Source: Clostridiales bacterium UBA1246 (lineage in GTDB: Bacteria; Bacillota; Clostridia; Oscillospirales; Oscillospiraceae). Taken from it: 10,469 bases of DNA. The DNA lies in NCBI GenBank assembly GCA_002308315.1, contig DBWE01000149.1, positions 31,876 to 42,344 on the forward strand. Reading direction: 5' to 3'. Each line of letters starts with the position of its first letter. Within the stretch, counting starts at the first letter, position 1. Under the pieces are notes generated by a model. The model worked only from the letters and a program-made list of their open reading frames with translations. It made no database searches and had not been told where the DNA came from. The position numbers and the translations under genes are program-made. Below are positions 5,669 to 10,469 of this stretch, piece by piece.

Positions 5669-7578
5669 CATATCCTCTTGCAGGAAGGAAACAGCCCGGC
5701 GTCCGTATGCGGCAGGAAGCAGGCGGACACGAACTCGTCCATATACGTGCTCTCGCGGCTCAGCTCGATATACGTCATGTTCGACGTGATCTCGTCCACT
5801 TTGGCGCGGGCCTCGTCCGAGAGCAGCATGCAGCACGCCCCGGTAAGGGACGAATTGCCTATATACCTGTATTTTTCCCGCGGGATGTCGGGAAGCATGC
5901 CTATGCTGACCGCGTTGTCCATGTTTATGCCGCTGCCTATGCCTCCGGCTATGAGCACCTGGCCTATGTCGTCCACGCTGCTGTCGGCATATTGCAGCAT
6001 CAGCCGCACCGCCGAGAAAATGGCGGCCTTGGCGCGGATGAAATTGTCAAGATCCACCTCGCTGAGAGATATGGTCCTGCCGGTGCCCGTACCGTCCGCC
6101 GGGACCAGCACGTAGCTTTTCTGACCGTATTCGTCCGTCCTTACGCGCTCGTCCTCCGCGACTATCTTTCCCGACGAGTCTATCAGCCTGCATCTGAAAA
6201 GCTCCGCTATGGTATCTATCAGCCCCGAGCCGCACAGGCCCACCGGCTTCTCGCCTCCTATCACGCCGAATTTGAAGCTCATGTCGCTCTCGTCGATCAC
6301 GCAGCTCTCTATCGCGCCGTCGGTGGCGCGCATGCCGCAGCTTATCTCGCCGCCCTCAAAGGCCGGCCCCGCCGAGCAGGCGCAGCTCAGCATGAAGTCC
6401 CTGCAGCCGAACACCAGCTCTCCGTTCGTGCCGAGGTCTATGAAAAGACGGTATTCGTCGCTGTCCCAAAGCATCGAGGAAAGCGTGCCGGCGGTGATGT
6501 CGCCTCCGACGTAGCTGCCTATGTTCGGGGCGCACAGGACCTCCGCGCGGGGGAACACCGGCAGACCCAGCTCCCATGCCTCCGCGCTTTTCAGGGACAT
6601 GAACGCGGGAACGTAGGGATCGAGCCGTATATAGTCCGGCGTCACGCCGAAAAACAGGTGGTTCATGGTAGTGTTGCCGGCAATCACCACGCGGTATACC
6701 TGCCCGGCCGGCACTCCGGCCGAACGGCACATGCCGAGGATTATCGGTATCACGGTCTCCTCCGTCACGGCTGAGCGCAGCTTCTTCAGCCCGCCCTCCT
6801 TCGACGCCTCGATTATCCTGTTTATAACGTCGGCTCCGTAGCGTATCTGCCCGTTGCCGGACGACGCCTTTGCCAGTATCCTTCCGTCGGCAAGGTCCAT
6901 AAGCACCGCCGAGACCGTGGTGGTGCCGATATCCACGGCGACGCCGCATACGGGATGCTTCTCTCCCTCTGCCCACAGGTCGATGAGGGCGAGTCCCTTT
7001 TCCGACCTGCGCGCCAGACATTCGAGCCTGCAGTCCGACGCGCGCAGAGCCGTGGGAAGCTTCCGAAGAGCGTCGAGGCTCACCTGCTCCGCGCTTATCC
7101 CCAGAGCGTCGCAAAGCCTGTCAAGATCGGCTCTCGTATCGTCCTCGCTCGGCGCGTCTGCCCGGACGGGCACGACCTCAAGATCGGTGCCGAAGGCTAT
7201 GCCGGCTCCCTTTACGTCGGCGAGGGCCGCGTTGAAAACGGCCGTTTCCCTTTCGTCGCTCAGGTCGGCGACCTTCATCCTGCTCTTGTAGGCCGACGCG
7301 ATATCGGGAACGAAAACGTCCGCGTCGCCCTTCACGACGCAGCCGCAGGCCAGCCTCCAGCCGAGCGCGTAGTCCTCCTCGGAGATCTGTCTCGGCTTCT
7401 CGGAAAAAAGCTCTCCTCTTTCCAGTCTGACTCTGCATTTCCCGCAGGATCCGTTTCCGGAGCACGGCGCGTCTATGGCCACGTTCACCTTTCTCGCCAC
7501 GTCGAGCAGCTTTTCCCCGGGAAGCGCCTCGGCCTGCAGCTCTCCGCTGCCCTCGATCAAAAACGTTATAACAGGCAT
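5668..7578 (-). CDS. acsV: Corrinoid activation protein RACo/AcsV (2Fe-2S ferredoxin domain plus ASKHA ATPase, DUF4445)
   Basis: Reductive activator of the corrinoid iron-sulfur protein: it uses ATP and low-potential electrons to return inactive Co(II) cobamide to Co(I). The product is 636 residues, normal for the family. The N-terminal ferredoxin domain (about 1-91) carries the [2Fe-2S] ligands C39, C45, C48 and C78 (spacing C-x5-C-x2-C-x29-C). After a linker and middle domain (about 95-205), the ASKHA-fold region starts with the phosphate loop AVDIGTTT (214-221) and continues with VIAGNTTMNHLFFGV (298-312), FIDLGTNGELVFG (379-391), CSAGPAFEGGEIS (401-413) and LIAGGIGSGINM (542-553). The C-terminus FLPHTDAGLFPS (621-632) is typical. 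AGAGG (7589-7585) lies 6 nt before the ATG. It follows acsE after a 78-nt gap holding a stem-loop, and overlaps the DUF3786 gene. Related activators serve other methyltransferases, but the acsDCE context points to CoFeSP. Confidence 0.94.
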   Translation of the reverse strand: MPVITFLIEGSGELQAEALPGEKLLDVARKVNVAIDAPCSGNGSCGKCRVRLERGELFSEKPRQISEEDYALGWRLACGCVVKGDADVFVPDIASAYKSRMKVADLSDERETAVFNAALADVKGAGIAFGTDLEVVPVRADAPSEDDTRADLDRLCDALGISAEQVSLDALRKLPTALRASDCRLECLARRSEKGLALIDLWAEGEKHPVCGVAVDIGTTTVSAVLMDLADGRILAKASSGNGQIRYGADVINRIIEASKEGGLKKLRSAVTEETVIPIILGMCRSAGVPAGQVYRVVIAGNTTMNHLFFGVTPDYIRLDPYVPAFMSLKSAEAWELGLPVFPRAEVLCAPNIGSYVGGDITAGTLSSMLWDSDEYRLFIDLGTNGELVFGCRDFMLSCACSAGPAFEGGEISCGMRATDGAIESCVIDESDMSFKFGVIGGEKPVGLCGSGLIDTIAELFRCRLIDSSGKIVAEDERVRTDEYGQKSYVLVPADGTGTGRTISLSEVDLDNFIRAKAAIFSAVRLMLQYADSSVDDIGQVLIAGGIGSGINMDNAVSIGMLPDIPREKYRYIGNSSLTGACCMLLSDEARAKVDEITSNMTYIELSRESTYMDEFVSACFLPHTDAGLFPSCKRI

Positions 7579-7604
7579 TGCTTACCTCTCGAAAACATAT
7601 TTTC

Positions 7605-7653
7605 AAACAGAATAAATCCCCCGCACAGACTGCGCGGGGGATGAGTTCTGTTT
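7605..7653 (-). terminator. Two-tier stem-loop between acsE and acsV
   Basis: ATCCCCCGC (7616-7624) and GCGGGGGAT (7634-7642) form a perfect 9-bp G/C-rich stem with a 9-nt loop. Outside it, after 3-nt unpaired sides, AAACAGAA (7605-7612) and TTCTGTTT (7646-7653) form another perfect 8-bp stem. It starts 4 nt after the acsE stop codon. On the minus strand the inner stem is followed by TTTATTCTGTTT, so it could be a partial terminator. It could equally be an mRNA-stabilising or processing hairpin that lowers expression of the downstream activator. No promoter for acsV is visible in the gap. Confidence 0.65.
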
Positions 7654-7656
7654 AAA

Positions 7657-8442
7657 TCACAGTTCCAGATAAGAATCAGCGTAAAGGGTGTTGTCCATGA
7701 TGATGTCGCAGGACTTGATGGTCTCCATAAGGCGCAGATCGCAGGGATTTGCGATGGCGGAGGTCAGGCCGCACTTGATGGCCATGGCGACCATCGCGCT
7801 GTCCATGATGGGTCTGATATGCTTGGGCATGCCGTTGGAAATATTGCTCAGACCGCCGGTGGTGTTGAGGCCCATATCCTTGCACATGGTCAGGGCGTCC
7901 AGCACCTGTATCTGCTTGTCCTGCATGCCCTTTACCACGAGGAACAGGGGATCGAACCACATGTCGGCGGGATCCATGCCGTGCTCCATGCCGCGCTCGA
8001 GCAGCTCCTGCAGATAGGCCATGCGCTCGTCGTTGTCGGCGGGGATGCCGGCCTTGGAGCACAGGGCAAGGACTATGGCGTCGTTGGCGGCGGCAAGATC
8101 CACGTTGGTTATCCTGTCGCCGGCGTCGGCTGAGTTTACTATGGGCTTGCCCTTGCTGCGGTCGTAAACCTGCAGTCCGGCCTCGATGGCGGCCTGGTTG
8201 GCGGTATCGAGCGCCAGGGGGAAGTTGTCGAAGGCTCCCTGAATGGTGGTGACGGCCCAGCGCATCAGCTCGGGACCGTTGCTCTCGGCCGGCCCTATAT
8301 TGACGTCAAGATAGGTGGCGCCGGCGTCGATCTGTTCTTTGGCTCTTTTCAGGATGGGCTCGGGGTTCATGGTATTCATTGCTTCGCGGATAACGGGGGA
8401 AATGCAATGGATCCTCTCTCCGATAACTACAAACTTAGCCAT
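7657..8442 (-). CDS. acsE: Methyltetrahydrofolate:corrinoid iron-sulfur protein methyltransferase (AcsE)
   Basis: Cytoplasmic methyltransferase that moves the methyl group of 5-methyl-tetrahydrofolate to Co(I) of CoFeSP, linking the methyl and carbonyl branches of the Wood-Ljungdahl pathway. The product is 261 residues, essentially the length of the Moorella enzyme, and is a single pterin-binding TIM barrel. Family motifs seen: VIGERIH (6-12), YLDVNIGP (44-51), LALDT with D79, VNSADAG with N103, MWFDPLF with D164, GLSNIS with N200, and the C-terminal DNTLYADSY (250-258). D79, N103, D164 and N200 line up with the folate-contacting residues D75, N96, D160 and N199 described for Moorella, so the active site looks intact. 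Its ATG overlaps the end of acsC by 8 nt (ATGGCTAA), with AAAGGAG (8459-8453) 10 nt upstream, indicating coupled translation. Confidence 0.96.
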   Translation of the reverse strand: MAKFVVIGERIHCISPVIREAMNTMNPEPILKRAKEQIDAGATYLDVNIGPAESNGPELMRWAVTTIQGAFDNFPLALDTANQAAIEAGLQVYDRSKGKPIVNSADAGDRITNVDLAAANDAIVLALCSKAGIPADNDERMAYLQELLERGMEHGMDPADMWFDPLFLVVKGMQDKQIQVLDALTMCKDMGLNTTGGLSNISNGMPKHIRPIMDSAMVAMAIKCGLTSAIANPCDLRLMETIKSCDIIMDNTLYADSYLEL

Positions 8443-9760
8443 TTTTTACGAACTCCTTTAAAAATTTAACAAGAGCGACCGCTTCGGAGGTACCTACGAT
8501 TATTTCCCAGCCGGGCAGCTTATCCTGCAGCTCGCCCTTCAGGACGGCCACCTTGCCCGGGAGGATCAGCTTGCGGCTCTTGATCTTGTTTTCCACCTCA
8601 TACTCCTTGATGAAATTGGCAATGGAGTTGGCGCTGAACTTGCCGGCCGCCCACGCGGTGAGCACGGAATATCCGCCGGCGTCGCTTATGAGCAGATTGC
8701 AGGGCACGCCGGAGCGCTCCAGCTCGCCGGAAACGACGAAATAGGTCAGCGCGAAGTCGACGGTGATCAGGCAGGGATCTTCGTCTCCGCCGCCGTTGAG
8801 CGGATATATGCCCGGCTCCATCTTCATGGGCTTCTGAGGATCGGTAAATATGTTCTGACGCATGCCGAACAGAGCAAGGGACCTGTCGTAGTCCATGGCG
8901 CTCGTTACGATTATCGAGCCGTAGCGCAGCGTGAACAGAGAAGCGAGAGCGGTCTCAAGATCGTAATTGCCGCCGGCAAGCAGCTCCACGTTCACCAGCG
9001 AGGGATAACCGAACACGCGGTCGTTCCCGTGCAGGGCGGCGCGGCGGATCTGAACGGCGAATTCGAAAGCGGACTTTACGGACTTTACGCCCACGTCGAG
9101 GATGAGCTCCTTGTTTCCCAGCGCCTCGAGCTTTTCCACCGTGTCGTGCAGCTCTTCGAGGGTCTCGCCCCTTACGCCGAGCACGAGGCCGTACTGCTTT
9201 GCAACGGCGTTCATTTCCTCATAGTTGGAGGCGTCGGCTCCGTTGAGGATGGGCTTTGCGTCCTTCACTGCCTCGGCGGCGGCCTTTGCGGCGTCTACGT
9301 TTCCGCCGGTGCAGAGTATCACTCCGCGGCCGGACCCGGCGGCCTTTTTCGCACCGGCTACGAAGGCGTCGATATCGCCCTTGAAGCCGACGAAGGCAAA
9401 TTCAAATCTCATGCGCTCGCCGATGCGGTCATAATCCACCTTGAGGGAATTTTCAAAATCCCCGTCAACGTCGACGGCATAGAGGGTCTTGCTGACGTAG
9501 GTCTTTTCGTGCCTGTACAGCACGGTCTCGCCGCCGATGGTGTATTCGGCGTCGCCCGCCTTGACCTTTATGGCCTTCATGGGCGGCGCGGTGGACTCGG
9601 CGAGCTTTGCCAGAACGTCCTCGGTAAGATGAGGGCATTTGCTTATATCCACGGCTCCGGAAGCGACCTTCATGGCGAACGCCATGCAGGTGGGATTTCC
9701 GCAGTCCTTGCAGTTGGTTTTCGGAGTGAGCTTGAATATGTCAAGACCTTTGAGTGCCAT
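8435..9760 (-). CDS. acsC: Corrinoid iron-sulfur protein large subunit (AcsC, acetyl-CoA decarbonylase/synthase gamma)
   Basis: Large subunit of CoFeSP, the methyl carrier between AcsE and acetyl-CoA synthase. The product is 441 residues, normal for the family. The N-terminal domain (about 1-58) holds the [4Fe-4S] ligands C17, C20, C25 and C42 in NCKDCGNPTC and KCPHL. This cluster passes electrons to the cobamide. A TIM barrel follows (about 90-315), with ILCTGGNVDAAK and LILDVGVKSVKSAFEFA as recognisable parts. The C-terminal cobamide-binding domain (about 330-441) contains LISDAGGYSVLTAWAAGKFS and IIVGTSEAVALVKFLKEF. AcsC works as a heterodimer with AcsD, encoded 13 nt upstream. AGGGGG (9778-9773 region) provides the ribosome binding site before the ATG at 9760. 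No missing key residue was seen. Confidence 0.97.
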   Translation of the reverse strand: MALKGLDIFKLTPKTNCKDCGNPTCMAFAMKVASGAVDISKCPHLTEDVLAKLAESTAPPMKAIKVKAGDAEYTIGGETVLYRHEKTYVSKTLYAVDVDGDFENSLKVDYDRIGERMRFEFAFVGFKGDIDAFVAGAKKAAGSGRGVILCTGGNVDAAKAAAEAVKDAKPILNGADASNYEEMNAVAKQYGLVLGVRGETLEELHDTVEKLEALGNKELILDVGVKSVKSAFEFAVQIRRAALHGNDRVFGYPSLVNVELLAGGNYDLETALASLFTLRYGSIIVTSAMDYDRSLALFGMRQNIFTDPQKPMKMEPGIYPLNGGGDEDPCLITVDFALTYFVVSGELERSGVPCNLLISDAGGYSVLTAWAAGKFSANSIANFIKEYEVENKIKSRKLILPGKVAVLKGELQDKLPGWEIIVGTSEAVALVKFLKEFVKNG

Positions 9761-9773
9761 TGTCGTTACCCCC

Positions 9774-10469
9774 TTATATAAGCTCTTTGATCATCGCGGA
9801 CACCGCGGCGGCGGACTGAGGATTTTTCAGTATGACCGCGTCGGAGCCGGCGGCCAGGCAGGCAGCCGCGGTGGCTATTTCCATAGCCACGCCTCTCTTG
9901 ATGCGGTCGCCCCAGCCGGGCATGTCCTCATCGCTCGCCATGGCTTCCTTTACGTTCCAGGTCTCGTTGCCCACGGGGGTCATGATCGGAGGCTGGAGCA
10001 TGGCGTCGTTCTGAGTAAGGGCGGCGCCCTTGACTCTCTCAAGGGTGGAGATAACGTACTCGAAGCCGTAGCCCGCGGCCGCGGCTCCGGTATTCATGAT
10101 AACGCTCTGAGCGCCCACGCCCATCTGATTCATCAGGACGTTGAGCTGCTTGGCAAGGTTTACGTCGACGGCGGACTCCGCGCCCACCTTCTGGCCGTAC
10201 GCGAGGCCGGCGGAAGCGGCGACGTTCTTGTAGTTCTCCTCCTTGCAGGATACGAACAGGACGTTCTTTCCCTGCAGCAGATCGGCGAGCTTGTTGAACA
10301 GTTCGGTGTTCTTGTCGGCGTTCTTGCAGCCGATGATGACCAGCGGCACGTCGACGGCGCCGGCCACTTCGCTCACGACAGCGGCGCAGTCCTCGACGCT
10401 CTTGTTGGCTCCGTTGGGATCGGCGCCCTCAAGGTTCACGGCAAGGAAATCGGCGCCGGGCATGGCGGC
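9774..10469 (-). CDS. acsD: Corrinoid iron-sulfur protein small subunit (AcsD, acetyl-CoA decarbonylase/synthase delta), 5' end outside window
   Basis: Small subunit of CoFeSP, which covers the cobamide of AcsC during methyl transfer. The frame is open to the right edge, giving 232 codons. The usual family length is a little over 300 residues, so roughly 80-90 N-terminal residues lie outside. An in-frame ATG at 10463 is internal, since similarity continues across it (FLAVNLEGADPNG follows). Family segments visible: VDVPLVIIGC, AGYGFEYVISTLERVK, ETWNVKEA, WGDRIKRGVAMEIATAAACLAAGSD split over two motifs, and AVILKNPQS near the C-terminus. The loop before GYGFEY reads MNTGAAAA, whereas I recall a DPTT-type sequence in most relatives. 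The stop TAA (9776-9774) lies directly before the acsC ribosome binding site, so the two subunits are made together. The operon promoter and acsA/acsB are not in the window. Confidence 0.93.
   Translation of the reverse strand, partial: AAMPGADFLAVNLEGADPNGANKSVEDCAAVVSEVAGAVDVPLVIIGCKNADKNTELFNKLADLLQGKNVLFVSCKEENYKNVAASAGLAYGQKVGAESAVDVNLAKQLNVLMNQMGVGAQSVIMNTGAAAAGYGFEYVISTLERVKGAALTQNDAMLQPPIMTPVGNETWNVKEAMASDEDMPGWGDRIKRGVAMEIATAAACLAAGSDAVILKNPQSAAAVSAMIKELI

Noticed and set aside
5669..5836. Upstream extension of the DUF3786 frame to 5836
   Set aside because: It would overlap RACo by about 170 bases, and the extra N-terminal residues are R-rich with no family similarity. The coupled start at 5668/5671 fits the ribosome binding site.
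5707..7644. Several plus-strand open frames opposite RACo/AcsV and one opposite acsC (9029-9781)
   Set aside because: All are antisense to genes with conserved motifs throughout, and none has recognisable protein features.
7579..7656. Cobalamin riboswitch or separate promoter for acsV
   Set aside because: The gap is only 78 nt, far too short for a cobalamin riboswitch, and it lacks a B12-box-like sequence. No paired -35/-10 boxes were convincing.
1..10469. CRISPR arrays, tRNA/rRNA genes, insertion sequences, attachment sites
   Set aside because: No regularly spaced repeats, no tRNA-like cloverleaf or rRNA segments, and no transposase or integrase motifs were seen on either strand.

Overview
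The window looks like chromosomal DNA of an endospore-forming, anaerobic Clostridia-type Firmicute with a GC-rich coding sequence. Two things support this: a full-length SpoIVA (spore-coat basement ATPase), and a run of Wood-Ljungdahl (reductive acetyl-CoA) pathway genes. The bacterial-type acsD-acsC-acsE-acsV order and the bacterial RNase Y rule out an archaeal source. I cannot name a genus from sequence alone; an uncultivated gut or anaerobic-digester acetogen would fit.

Layout. (1) 1-1169, minus strand: the N-terminal three quarters of RNase Y (rny), running off the left edge, with a strong housekeeping promoter and a structured leader at 1170-1301. (2) 1479-3397, plus strand: a two-component system made of a six-helix membrane histidine kinase of the HisKA_3 (DesK/LiaS/NarX) class and a NarL/LuxR-class response regulator 2 nt downstream. 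(3) 3398-4954, plus strand: spoIVA, preceded by a large stem-loop whose 3' arm is the spoIVA ribosome binding site and whose loop region holds a sigma-E-like promoter. (4) 4955-5029: a stem-loop between convergent genes. (5) 5030-10469, minus strand: a tightly packed operon read right to left, acsD (5'-truncated by the window edge), acsC, acsE, an ASKHA-type corrinoid activator (RACo/AcsV) and a DUF3786 protein.

How the genes work together. AcsE moves the methyl group from methyl-tetrahydrofolate to the cobamide of the AcsC/AcsD corrinoid iron-sulfur protein (CoFeSP), which delivers it to acetyl-CoA synthase (acsB, not in the window). When the cobalt is oxidised to the inactive Co(II) state, RACo/AcsV restores it by ATP-driven, ferredoxin-linked reduction. 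DUF3786 is translationally coupled to RACo and probably assists it, but its role is unknown. A stem-loop at 7605-7653 separates the methyltransferase and CoFeSP genes from the repair genes.

The most interesting non-coding signal is at spoIVA (3408-3475). Transcripts reading through from the two-component genes would form a long hairpin that hides the spoIVA Shine-Dalgarno and ends in a U-rich tract. Transcripts from the putative sigma-E promoter start after the left arm and would leave the site open. No mobile elements, CRISPR arrays, tRNA or rRNA genes were seen. No stretch above about 300 bases lacks a gene apart from the promoter region 1170-1478, described below.
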